DNA from: Bacteroidota bacterium
GTDB taxonomy: Bacteria > Bacteroidota > Bacteroidia > Bacteroidales > P3
Direction: 5' to 3'
Length of the DNA: 64,000 bases
NCBI GenBank assembly: GCA_017860255.1
Contig: JAFNAR010000002.1
Location: forward strand, 90,389-154,388
The position numbers and the translations under genes are program-made. Positions 43,631 through 51,728 of the stretch are shown in pieces; the stretch's first letter is position 1, and every line of letters begins with the position of its first letter. The notes under the pieces are model-generated. The model had not been told where the DNA came from. It saw only the letters and a list, made by a program, of their open reading frames with translations, and made no database searches.

Positions 43631-44827
43631 ATGAGTGAAATTAAATCAGATTTCAGAATAGAATTAGAAAAAATCAAAGAAGAATATGAAGCAGAACGTA
43701 AAAGATTTAATATTTTCAGAGCTTTACACAAAGAACACGATGAGAAAAATTTACATTCTCGATTTATTTCATATCTCCTTTCTCCAACTTCAAAACATGG
43801 AATGGGAAATTTATTTTTAAAACTTTTCATTGAAAGATTATTAAAAAACTTTCCTAACATAGAGAACTTTAATATTGATAATTGTATCGTTCTTCCAGAT
43901 GAAAAATATAAAAACGAACACAATTATATTGATATTTATATTCAAAGTGAAGATAAATCACAAGTGATTATTATAGAAAATAAAATATTTGCTGGAGATA
44001 GCAATGATCCAAAAAAAGATGATACAGAAGAAAAAATTCAACTAATAAGAAATTACAATTCTGTACTGAATGATAATAAGTTAAAAAATTACATAAAAGA
44101 GATTTTTGTTTTTTATTTAACTCTTGATGGTCATGATCCTGAAGATATAGAAAAAATTGAAACTATTTTTCCTGTGTTAAAAATTGATTATCGTACTGAA
44201 ATCATAGATTGGATTGAAAGTTGTATTAATAGCCTTGAAGATAACTATTTAAAAAAGACTCTTAAACAATATAAAGAAGTAATCAATATTCTAACAAATG
44301 ATGTTAAAAGAGCAAAGAAACTACAGAAACTAATAAGTGATAATATAGATGAAGCTTTACATGAACAAGACACAAGAACTTTTATTTTAGAAATGGAAGA
44401 TTTTAAACATGTAAAATGGCATACTATTGATGAATTTTGGATAGAATTAACTAAGAAATTAAAAGATGAGTTAAAAGCAGAAATTAGTAAGGAGATTAAT
44501 ATCAAAGAAATAACTAAAGTTGCTCATAAAGGTATAGGCTCAACAGGAATTAATTTTAAATTAGAGAATGGAGAAGAATGGTATATTGTAAATGATAAAA
44601 AAAATGGTCTTACTTATGGGAATTGTGGAATAGAAATAAATGATAAAAAAGAGGATAAAAATTGGTTTATTGCCTTTAAAGATGAAAATAAAAGGATTAA
44701 TATAACTGACTTTAATATTAAAGAAACATTTATGCTTATTAATGCTGAAATAAGAAAAGAAAAGATTAATGATATTTTTGGTGAAATATTCAAACGGATT
44801 AATGAGTCCAAATCAATAATATTGTAG
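43631..44827 (+). CDS. PD-(D/E)XK nuclease superfamily protein (PDDEXK_4-like)
   Basis: 398 residues. The N-terminal half has the layout of this family: EHDEKNLHSRFISYLLSP plus SKHGMGNLFLKLFIERLL, then NYIDIYIQSEDKSQVIIIENKIFAGD, in which IDIYI supplies the D and IENKI the E-x-K of the PD-(D/E)XK core (~residues 98-120), followed by a QLIRNYNSVL-type helix. The C-terminal ~130 residues (GSTGINFKLENGEEWYIVND) form a separate uncharacterised domain. Such proteins appear in many defence islands, but I cannot assign a substrate. First gene of a five-gene operon; the next ATG is 1 bp after its stop. Confidence 0.82.
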   Translation: MSEIKSDFRIELEKIKEEYEAERKRFNIFRALHKEHDEKNLHSRFISYLLSPTSKHGMGNLFLKLFIERLLKNFPNIENFNIDNCIVLPDEKYKNEHNYIDIYIQSEDKSQVIIIENKIFAGDSNDPKKDDTEEKIQLIRNYNSVLNDNKLKNYIKEIFVFYLTLDGHDPEDIEKIETIFPVLKIDYRTEIIDWIESCINSLEDNYLKKTLKQYKEVINILTNDVKRAKKLQKLISDNIDEALHEQDTRTFILEMEDFKHVKWHTIDEFWIELTKKLKDELKAEISKEINIKEITKVAHKGIGSTGINFKLENGEEWYIVNDKKNGLTYGNCGIEINDKKEDKNWFIAFKDENKRINITDFNIKETFMLINAEIRKEKINDIFGEIFKRINESKSIIL

Positions 44828-44828
44828 C

Positions 44829-45845
44829 ATGGATATAAAGGAGAACGACCTAAATAAAAGAAGCTTAAGAGGGAAAATAAAGTTTTTAGAAGAAAAAACA
44901 TATTATGCAATTGAAAATTCTGGAGAAATAGAAAAAGGAGAATTTATATCATGTCATTTTACTTCATTCAATGAAGAAGGTAATCTTTTAGTTGAAGTTA
45001 ATGATTCTGCACATTCTTCATCTAAAGAAATTTATGTTTATGACTCAAATGGGAATATAATTGAAGAAAAGTTAACAGACTCCCATAATACTTATAATCA
45101 CTCTAAATATATATTTGATCATAACAATAAAATAACAGAAAGATATAGGTATGATGATAGCGGGAACTTAATAATTAAAGATTATTATACATATGATTTA
45201 AACGAAAACCTAATTGAGATAAATTCTTATTGTACTGAAAGATATTTTAATGAAAAAAATAATTATACATATTATTATCATGAGGATATAATAGAAGAAA
45301 TGTATCAAGATTCAGATAGATTGTTTGAAGGTAAAACTACTTATGAATATGATTCTAATGGAAAGCTCATTGAGGAAAAGGAATATGATTCTAATAGACG
45401 CTTAAAAGAAAAAACTATATATAAATATGATGATAATGGGAAGCTTATTGAGGAAAATTATTATGATCTCGATGAAATATTGCACTGGAAAAATATTTAT
45501 GATCCAATAGGTAATCTTATAGAAGAAAGTGAATATGATTCTGATGGGAACATTTGTCAAAAAGAAGCATTTAACAATAAGTATAATTCTGAGGGAAAGT
45601 TAATTTATCGTATCGAGGAGCAAGATGATTATTTCAAATATATTACAATTTGTAAATATGAGTCAAATGGAAAAGGATATGATGGGTGGATTAGATATAA
45701 TTCTGAAGGTGAATTAATGTGCGATAGGAATTATATAGAATTTGACGATAAGAATAATTGGATAAAATACACTGATAAGTTAATAAATGGGATAGAAATA
45801 ACAATCAGACATATTGATTATTATGAAGACATTTGCAGCTATTGA
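44829..45845 (+). CDS. YD-repeat (RHS-like) protein 2 of 3
   Basis: 338 residues, cytoplasmic-looking. The N-terminal block FLEEKTYYAIENSGEIEKGEF ... FTSFNEEGNLL matches the other two paralogues, followed by eight or more YDSNGNLIEEKEYDSNRRL-type repeats, and then the shared C-terminal block NNWIKYTDKL ... ITIRHIDYYED. It starts 1 bp after the nuclease stop, and its last 23 bp overlap the exonuclease start codon, so it is translationally coupled on both sides. No catalytic motif seen. It could be a scaffold, sensor or immunity-like partner of the neighbouring enzymes; that is inference from layout only. Confidence 0.75.
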   Translation: MDIKENDLNKRSLRGKIKFLEEKTYYAIENSGEIEKGEFISCHFTSFNEEGNLLVEVNDSAHSSSKEIYVYDSNGNIIEEKLTDSHNTYNHSKYIFDHNNKITERYRYDDSGNLIIKDYYTYDLNENLIEINSYCTERYFNEKNNYTYYYHEDIIEEMYQDSDRLFEGKTTYEYDSNGKLIEEKEYDSNRRLKEKTIYKYDDNGKLIEENYYDLDEILHWKNIYDPIGNLIEESEYDSDGNICQKEAFNNKYNSEGKLIYRIEEQDDYFKYITICKYESNGKGYDGWIRYNSEGELMCDRNYIEFDDKNNWIKYTDKLINGIEITIRHIDYYEDICSY

Positions 45846-46311
45846 TTTTGAAACGGCAAATCAGCATAGAAGTATTTGCAGTATGGGGGTTGTTATTGTA
45901 AAAAATGGAATAATAACCGATAGGTTTTATAGTTTAGTTAAACCTGAACCTAATTTCTATTGTTATTGGGCTACTGAATGTCATGGATTAACTAAGAAAG
46001 ACACCAATAATGCTGAGTATTTCCCTGAGGTTTGGAGTAATATTGTTGGTAGAATTAAGAATTTGCCATTGGTTGCTCATAACAGTCAATTTGATGAAGG
46101 TTGTCTTAAGGCAAATTATGATCAATTTAATATGAAATACCCTTACTTTCAATTCTATTGCACTTTAAGAAAAGCAAGACAAGTTATTCCTGATTTGCCA
46201 AATTATCAACTTGATACTGTTGCAGAACACTTGGGTTTCACTCTTGAAAATCATCATAATGCTTTGGCTGATGCAGAAGCTTGTGCATTTATTGCAACAA
46301 AGATATTATAA
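45823..46311 (+). CDS. DEDDh 3'-5' exonuclease (DnaQ-like)
   Basis: 162 residues from the ATG at 45823. Exo I FAAIDFETA (D8, E10), Exo II VAHNSQFDEG, and Exo III with the His-Asp pair YQLDTVAEHLGFTLENHHNALADAEAC give a complete DEDDh set. The domain is similar in size to stand-alone DnaQ/epsilon-like exonucleases. An upstream TTG (45814) is in frame but gives a weaker start. The ATG lies inside the last codons of the YD-repeat gene in another frame (23-bp overlap), so its translation is likely coupled to that protein. DNA or RNA substrate not determined. Confidence 0.9.
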   Translation: MKTFAAIDFETANQHRSICSMGVVIVKNGIITDRFYSLVKPEPNFYCYWATECHGLTKKDTNNAEYFPEVWSNIVGRIKNLPLVAHNSQFDEGCLKANYDQFNMKYPYFQFYCTLRKARQVIPDLPNYQLDTVAEHLGFTLENHHNALADAEACAFIATKIL

Positions 46312-46339
46312 TATTAAATCCACCAAGTAATATATCGTA

Positions 46340-47269
46340 ATGAATACAACCATAAGTAATCTTTATCAATGTGGAATTAATGGTAAAGTGAAGTCTATAG
46401 AAACAAAAGAATACTATATTTCCCAAAAGTCTGGTGAAATTAAGAAAGGGAAATTAAAAGAGTATTCTTTGGTGGTATATAATGAGGATGGGTATATGTT
46501 AAGCCATAATTTTCGTACTTCTAAATTTGATATGAAAATCTTATATGAGTATGATTCAAACAGGAACATTCTTAAAGAAAGTGTATATGAAAAAGAAGTT
46601 TTGGATTATGAAATGATTTATAAATATGACTTAAATGGGAATCTTATTGAGTCTTTAATTAATTCTCCAAATGATACATATTGCATAGGGACAAATTATG
46701 AATATGATTCAAAAGGTAATTTGATTAAAGAACATATGAAAAATACAGAAGATTTTGACAGGGAGGAAATTCATAAATATGACTCAGAAGGTAAAAAAAT
46801 TGAGTTTTATTCTTATAGTAATGGTGAACCTAACTCAAAAAACATTTATAAATATGACTTAAAAGGAAATACTATAGAAATTGATTATTACGATTCAAAA
46901 GAAGAACTAATTGGTAAACATAAATATGAATATGATTCAAATGGTAATAAGACTGAATTTGTTTACCTTCCAGACGAAACATTAATAAAGAAAAATATCT
47001 TAAATGCCAATAGAAAAATCATTGAAATGTATCTCTGCAATTCAGAAGGCAATTTATATCTAAAACTTAAATATAATTACAACTCATTAGATAACTTAAT
47101 GGAAAAGTGTTCGCATGATTCTAATGGGAATATACTATATAAAGAAACCCATGAATATGAATTAGACCAAAATAATAATTGGACAAAGGATATAGTATTA
47201 AAGAATAAAAGAGGTAGTATAATTATAATTAGAAAGATTGATTATTATGGAAAAACGCAAAACGAGTAA
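46340..47269 (+). CDS. YD-repeat (RHS-like) protein 3 of 3
   Basis: 309 residues. The N-terminal block VKSIETKEYYISQKSGEIKKGKLKEYSLVVYNEDGYML is shared with the paralogues. About nine repeats (YEYDSNRNILKESVYE, YKYDLNGNLIESLIN, YDSKEELIGKHKYEYDSNGN) follow, then the terminal block NNWTKDIVL ... IIIRKIDYYGK. The last 23 bp overlap the WYL gene start, exactly as the second paralogue overlaps the exonuclease. 28 bp separate it from the exonuclease stop. No enzyme motif seen. Confidence 0.75.
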   Translation: MNTTISNLYQCGINGKVKSIETKEYYISQKSGEIKKGKLKEYSLVVYNEDGYMLSHNFRTSKFDMKILYEYDSNRNILKESVYEKEVLDYEMIYKYDLNGNLIESLINSPNDTYCIGTNYEYDSKGNLIKEHMKNTEDFDREEIHKYDSEGKKIEFYSYSNGEPNSKNIYKYDLKGNTIEIDYYDSKEELIGKHKYEYDSNGNKTEFVYLPDETLIKKNILNANRKIIEMYLCNSEGNLYLKLKYNYNSLDNLMEKCSHDSNGNILYKETHEYELDQNNNWTKDIVLKNKRGSIIIIRKIDYYGKTQNE

Positions 47270-48179
47270 GGATACTACGGCTTATCTTTTCAAAAGGTAT
47301 ATTTGGCTTTTGGATTTGATTTATAATTCTAAGAAAATTAGCTTTGAGGATATTAATCGTAGATGGCAAAATTCATCCTTAAATTATTCTTGTGAAGAAT
47401 TGCCTTTAAGAACTTTCCATAATCATCGTCTGGCTATTAGTGAAATGTTTGATATTGATATTGCATGCGACAGGAAGGATGGGAATAAATATTTTATTGA
47501 ATACGAAGAAGACTTAAACAAAGAGAAGATTAGAACTTGGCTTTTGAACAGTCTTTCGGTAAATAATATTATTAATGAAAGTCACAGGCTTAAGGATAGA
47601 ATTCTTTTTGAGAATATTCCTTCTGGTCAAATGTTCCTCACTCCTATTATTGAGGCAATGAGAGAAAATCATGCAATTAATATTACTTACCAAAAGTTTG
47701 AACACAACAAAGCATATACCTTTGAGATTTATCCTTACTGCGTTAAGATTTTCAAACAAAGATGGTATGTTGTTGCTTTCAACCCATATAAGAATGATAT
47801 TTTAATCTATTCTTTAGATAGGATAAAAGCTGTAGAAACCACTTCCAATAATTTTGAAATGCCAAAGGATTTTGATGGTCAAGAGTATTTTAATGATTCA
47901 TTTGGGATAATTGTAGATAATAATCTTAAAACTGAAGAAGTTTTATTGAAGGTTTATGATGAAAACGTAAAGTATATTGAAACACTTCCTTTGCATCATT
48001 CCCAAATGGAAGTAGAGAAAGACATTGATTACACCATTTTTAGTTATAAGATAAAATCCACTTACGATTTTATTAAGGAAATACTCTCTCATGGACGCTT
48101 TATCGAAGTTCTTGCTCCAGATAGTTTAAGAAAGGAAATCAAAGATATCCTAAAACAAGAGTACGAGAGGTATATTTAA
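47247..48179 (+). CDS. WYL-domain regulator-like protein
   Basis: 310 residues from the ATG at 47247. The N-terminal ~90 residues are helical and probably a winged-helix-type DNA-binding region (YLFKRYIWLLDLIYNSKKISFEDINRRW). Residues ~145-235 are a WYL domain (HAINITYQKFEHNKAYTFEIYPYCVKIFKQRWYVVAFNPYKNDILIYSLDRIKAVE), which in known cases binds nucleic acid or nucleotide ligands. The WCX-like C-terminal domain follows (VLLKVYDENVKYIETLPLHHSQ). WYL proteins often control defence operons, so it is the obvious candidate regulator of this gene set. Confidence 0.88.
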   Translation: MEKRKTSKDTTAYLFKRYIWLLDLIYNSKKISFEDINRRWQNSSLNYSCEELPLRTFHNHRLAISEMFDIDIACDRKDGNKYFIEYEEDLNKEKIRTWLLNSLSVNNIINESHRLKDRILFENIPSGQMFLTPIIEAMRENHAINITYQKFEHNKAYTFEIYPYCVKIFKQRWYVVAFNPYKNDILIYSLDRIKAVETTSNNFEMPKDFDGQEYFNDSFGIIVDNNLKTEEVLLKVYDENVKYIETLPLHHSQMEVEKDIDYTIFSYKIKSTYDFIKEILSHGRFIEVLAPDSLRKEIKDILKQEYERYI

Positions 48180-48260
48180 TTGGAATAAAGAGAGTGAAAT
48201 TCAAAATAACCAACTCTAAATTCAACAAATATAAGGTCATTTATTTGAATATACTACCCA

Positions 48261-48343
48261 ATAAGTCTCACTTTTTACCCCAAAAAGTCTCACTTTTCTC
48301 TTAATAAGTCTCACTTTTTTACTAAGAAAGTCTCACTTTTTGG
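48261..48343. repeat. Intergenic array C, four units of 21-22 bp
   Basis: AAGTCTCACTTTTT recurs with GTCTCAC at 48265, 48287, 48308 and 48330 (spacing 22, 21, 22). It lies between the converging WYL and DUF4143-type ATPase genes. No hairpin typical of a terminator was seen in the rest of 48180-48404. Confidence 0.85.
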
Positions 48344-48404
48344 GTATGATTTGTTGTATTTTGGACTTGTATTTATTGAATTATTACTTTGGAAATTCAA
48401 TATA

Positions 48405-49574
48405 TTAATACGTTAAACCGAAATGCCATAGAGGGATTATATTTAAGTATGCTCTTTCTATGTCATCTTTAACTATATATCCATTTTCAGCATCCTTAAT
48501 CTGATTTTGTCCTTTGTTTTTACCTCCAACTTCAAATACATTATTATCAATATTAAAATCTCCAATACTTGAAGCAAATACATTATATTTTACTCGCATT
48601 TGATTAAGGAAAAAAGTTTCTCTAATATTGCCTATATTAGAATTATCTTGAGCTAAAGAATAAATAAGATTAGGATTATCCAAATATATTTTTTCAACCT
48701 TTCCCAAACCTCTTATACCTTCGGTATTATTTCTTAATTGTGCAATCATTCCTGCTTCCTCAATATATAGGCAATAGTCAGAAATATTATTCCTGCTTGC
48801 CGATAGCATTTGGGCAATCTTTGTCATATTGGGTTTAAAAGGGACGCTTTTAGATATTATTGAAAGTAATTGTTTAAGTTTTCTTCCAGTTGAAACATTC
48901 ATATCTGCAAAAATTGGAATATCGACTTCTAAGGTTTGATTAATAATCTGTTTTAGTCTAATTTCAAAATCATCTTCTAAAGAAAAAGGATAGTAACCAT
49001 TTTTTAAGTAATTTTCAAAGAGAGGAAGAGGTAGCTTTAAATCCAAAGCCTCCACTTTGTGATTAAGAATTTCCTCTAAAGAAAAAATTTGAATTGAAAT
49101 TTTGTGAAATAATTGCAGATACTCTCTAAAAGACAGACCTTGCATATTATAGACAATTGCTCTTCTACTTAAATCCGAAACACCTTTCTTTATATCCAAA
49201 ACAGATGAGCCAGTAAATACAATTTTTAGTTCTTTATGGTAGTCGTAGATTAGTTTAATTTCTTTTGACCAGTCTTTATACTTATGGATTTCATCAATAA
49301 AAAGATATTTACCTCCATACTTTACAAATTTATCTGCCAAATCGGTAATTTTATTGTCTACAAAATAGAAATCCTCAGCACTTACATAAAGAGTTTCATT
49401 AAGGTTTAGGTTCTGCTTAATATACTGAAGTACAAGAGTCGTTTTTCCAACACCTCTTGGACCAATTAGCCCAATCAAACGGTTTTGCCAATTAATCTCA
49501 TTGTGCATATATCTCAGAAAACCTAAGTCAACCTCTGAAATAAGCTTATTATATTGTTCGAATAATTTATCCAT
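48405..49574 (-). CDS. AAA ATPase with DUF4143-type C-terminus
   Basis: 389 residues. AAA_14-type core: Walker A GLIGPRGVGKTT (residues 35-46), Walker B KYLFIDEIHKY (~residues 88-98), sensor region LKIVFTGSSVLDIK, and GLSFREYLQL typical of the family. The C-terminal ~190 residues match DUF4143 (SVPFKPNMTKIAQMLSASRNNISDYCLYIEEAGMIAQL ... FEVGGKNKGQNQIKDAENGYIVKDD), with a PD-(D/E)XK-like fold in related proteins. Function is poorly known; these genes are often accessory. Two palindromes cover its upstream region. Confidence 0.9.
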   Translation of the reverse strand: MDKLFEQYNKLISEVDLGFLRYMHNEINWQNRLIGLIGPRGVGKTTLVLQYIKQNLNLNETLYVSAEDFYFVDNKITDLADKFVKYGGKYLFIDEIHKYKDWSKEIKLIYDYHKELKIVFTGSSVLDIKKGVSDLSRRAIVYNMQGLSFREYLQLFHKISIQIFSLEEILNHKVEALDLKLPLPLFENYLKNGYYPFSLEDDFEIRLKQIINQTLEVDIPIFADMNVSTGRKLKQLLSIISKSVPFKPNMTKIAQMLSASRNNISDYCLYIEEAGMIAQLRNNTEGIRGLGKVEKIYLDNPNLIYSLAQDNSNIGNIRETFFLNQMRVKYNVFASSIGDFNIDNNVFEVGGKNKGQNQIKDAENGYIVKDDIERAYLNIIPLWHFGLTY

Positions 49575-49590
49575 AACTCATTAATTTTTG

Positions 49591-49654
49591 CAAATATACA
49601 ACATTATGCACTATGATAGTGCAATTTTATGCAAATTTCGCACTATGAGAGTGC
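49591..49654 (-). promoter_or_regulatory. Promoter with two palindromic operator-like sites for the AAA ATPase
   Basis: The minus-strand -7 box is TATATTTG (49598-49591), 17 bp before the ATG. GCACTATGATAGTGC (49608-49622) is a perfect 7-bp-arm palindrome, and GCACTATGAGAGTGC (49640-49654) a near copy. Their centres are 32 bp apart (three helical turns). The first covers the space where a -33 box would be, as expected of repressor sites. Confidence 0.6.
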
Positions 49655-49684
49655 AAAAAGAGAGATTTTATTGAAATATATTAA

Positions 49685-50131
49685 TTAAATATCCCTTATC
49701 TCTTTCTTTAAAACAGGGTGTATAAAGTTTGGGAGAATTTCTTTTAGGGGGATTAGGACAAAGTCTCTTTCTTGGATTAGGGGATGAGGAATTTTTAAGG
49801 TTGATGTATCTAAAACAATATCTTCGTAAAAAAGAATATCAATATCTATTGTTCTGTTTTGATAGCCTTTGTGTAATGGATTTCTTTGCCTTCCCAATTC
49901 TTTTTCAATCTTATTACATATCTCCAGAGCTTCAAAAGGAGTTTTTTTTGTTTCAAATTCTGCAACAGAATTAATAAAAGAATTATCACTTTCAAAACCC
50001 CAAGGCGAAGTTTCAATAAAAGAAGATTTCTTTATCAACTCTCCAAGCTCTTTTCCCAAAAGCTTATAAGCAGAAAGAATATACTCTTCCCTATCACCCA
50101 AATTACTACCAAAACCCAAAACAATTTTCAT
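49685..50131 (-). CDS. folK: 2-amino-4-hydroxy-6-hydroxymethyldihydropteridine diphosphokinase
   Basis: 148 residues of the HPPK family in folate synthesis. GFGSNLGDREEYILSA at the N-terminus, SSFIETSPWG, and the signature RNPLHKGYQNRTIDIDILFYEDIVLDTSTLKIPHP ending in the conserved RDFVLIPLKEI are all present. Cytoplasmic. The -7 box ends only 4 bp before the ATG, so the mRNA should be leaderless or nearly so. It is divergent from the flippase gene. Confidence 0.93.
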   Translation of the reverse strand: MKIVLGFGSNLGDREEYILSAYKLLGKELGELIKKSSFIETSPWGFESDNSFINSVAEFETKKTPFEALEICNKIEKELGRQRNPLHKGYQNRTIDIDILFYEDIVLDTSTLKIPHPLIQERDFVLIPLKEILPNFIHPVLKKEIRDI

Positions 50132-50135
50132 CCTG

Positions 50136-50143
50136 CAAAGATA
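50136..50143 (-). promoter_or_regulatory. -7 promoter box for folK
   Basis: The minus strand reads TATCTTTG, 4 bp before the folK ATG at 50131, implying a leaderless transcript. Confidence 0.6.
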
Positions 50144-50177
50144 TTAAGTTTTTTAGGATTCTCTTTTAGAAAAAGAT

Positions 50178-50185
50178 TATCTTTG
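50178..50185 (+). promoter_or_regulatory. -7 promoter box for the flippase gene
   Basis: TATCTTTG plus GCA, 33 bp before the ATG at 50219. It is back to back with the folK box, 34 bp apart. Confidence 0.6.
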
Positions 50186-50218
50186 CAGGGAAATAGTGAT
50201 AATTTATTGTTTTGAAAG

Positions 50219-51709
50219 ATGAGTGATATTAAAAAACTTGGCAAGCAAACTGCTATTTATGGAGTGCCAACAATTATTGGACGTTTTCTTAATTATCTTT
50301 TAGTTCCTCTTTATACTTATAATATCGCAACTCAAAACTATGGAGTGGTTAGTGAGCTTTATGCTTACATATCTTTCTTGATGATTATCCTTACTTATGG
50401 AATGGAAACGGCTTTCTTCCGCTATACTCAAACCGAAAAAGATAAGAATGTGGTTTATAACACTTCAATGCTTTCTCTTTTTGTTTCCACAACTCTTTTC
50501 TTAGTTATTACCTTTCTTTTTATTAATCCTATCTCCTCAGCCTTAGAATACTCAGACAATAAAAATTATATTTTTCTATTTCTTTTAATCCTTGCTCTTG
50601 ATGCTCTAAGAGCTATCCCCTATGCTCTTTTACGAGTAAAACAAAAGGCAGCAAGATTTGCAATGATAAAGTCAATTGATATTTTCTCCAATATCTTTTT
50701 TAATCTCTTCTTTATCTTGCTATGCCCTACCCTTTATAAAAGCGGAAATGTTTTAATTACCTCCTGGTTTAATCCAAATGATTTGGTTTTATATATTTTC
50801 GTTTCCAATTTCCTTGCATCATTGATTGCAGCCTTTTTGCTATTGCCAGAGTATTTGAAGTTTAGTTTTAATTTCGATTTCAAACTTCTTAAGAAAATGC
50901 TTGCCTATGGACTTCCTGTTATGATTGGAGGTTTGGCAGGAATGGTAAACGAAACCTTTGACAGGATTGCACTAAAACATCTTGTTACAATTCCAGAAGG
51001 AATAACCGATGCAAAGGCAATTAGCGATTATAAGATGAGTCAGATTGGAATTTATGGAGCTTGTTATAAGTTATCAATTATCATAAGTCTATTTATTCAA
51101 GCCTTTAAATTTGCTGCTGAACCTTTCTTCTTTTCCAAAATGCAACAGAAAGACGCCAAAGAATCCTATTCAAGCATAATGACAGTATTTGTTATCTTCC
51201 TTTGCATAATCTTCCTTGGAGTTATGGGATATATTGATATATTCCAATACTTTGTTGGAAGTGATTATAGAGTTGGACTTGGTGTTGTGCCAATACTTTT
51301 GGGAGCAAATCTGTTTCTTGGTATTTATTATAATCTCAGCATCTGGTATAAGGTTACCGACAAAACAATTTACGGAGCATATATTGCAATAATTGGAGCT
51401 GTTATTACACTAATTCTTAACTATATCTTAGTTCCAATAATGGGATATATGGGAGCAGCATGGACAACCTTTATTTGTTATTTCACAATAGCAGTACTTT
51501 GTTATGTAATTGGTCAAAAGCATTATCCAGTAAACTATAACCTTAAACATATTACCCTATATATTCTCCTATCTTTCTGTCTTTACGCATTAATGTCCTT
51601 TGTGCCAATTGAAAATACGCCAATAAGACTGATAATAAATACAGTTATAATCCTATCCTTTATTGCCATAGCCTATAAATTAGATATAAAAAAACTAATT
51701 CGCAGATAA
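50219..51709 (+). CDS. Polysaccharide flippase (MATE/MOP superfamily)
   Basis: 496 residues with 12-14 predicted transmembrane segments. The N-terminus GKQTAIYGVPTIIGRFLNYLLVPLYT and central AYGLPVMIGGLAGMVNETFDRIALK are typical of the PST/Wzx-like lipopolysaccharide flippases that move undecaprenyl-linked sugars across the inner membrane. Substrate unknown; other envelope genes (FemAB, wlbA) are elsewhere in the window. It is followed by a short secreted protein on the same strand. Confidence 0.9.
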   Translation: MSDIKKLGKQTAIYGVPTIIGRFLNYLLVPLYTYNIATQNYGVVSELYAYISFLMIILTYGMETAFFRYTQTEKDKNVVYNTSMLSLFVSTTLFLVITFLFINPISSALEYSDNKNYIFLFLLILALDALRAIPYALLRVKQKAARFAMIKSIDIFSNIFFNLFFILLCPTLYKSGNVLITSWFNPNDLVLYIFVSNFLASLIAAFLLLPEYLKFSFNFDFKLLKKMLAYGLPVMIGGLAGMVNETFDRIALKHLVTIPEGITDAKAISDYKMSQIGIYGACYKLSIIISLFIQAFKFAAEPFFFSKMQQKDAKESYSSIMTVFVIFLCIIFLGVMGYIDIFQYFVGSDYRVGLGVVPILLGANLFLGIYYNLSIWYKVTDKTIYGAYIAIIGAVITLILNYILVPIMGYMGAAWTTFICYFTIAVLCYVIGQKHYPVNYNLKHITLYILLSFCLYALMSFVPIENTPIRLIINTVIILSFIAIAYKLDIKKLIRR

Positions 51710-51728
51710 GGGATTAAATACATATAGC

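Noticed and set aside
45814..45822. Upstream TTG starts for the exonuclease and the WYL gene (45814, 47238)
   Set aside because: Both have an ATG three codons later at the same position relative to the YD gene end, with no ribosome binding site favouring TTG.
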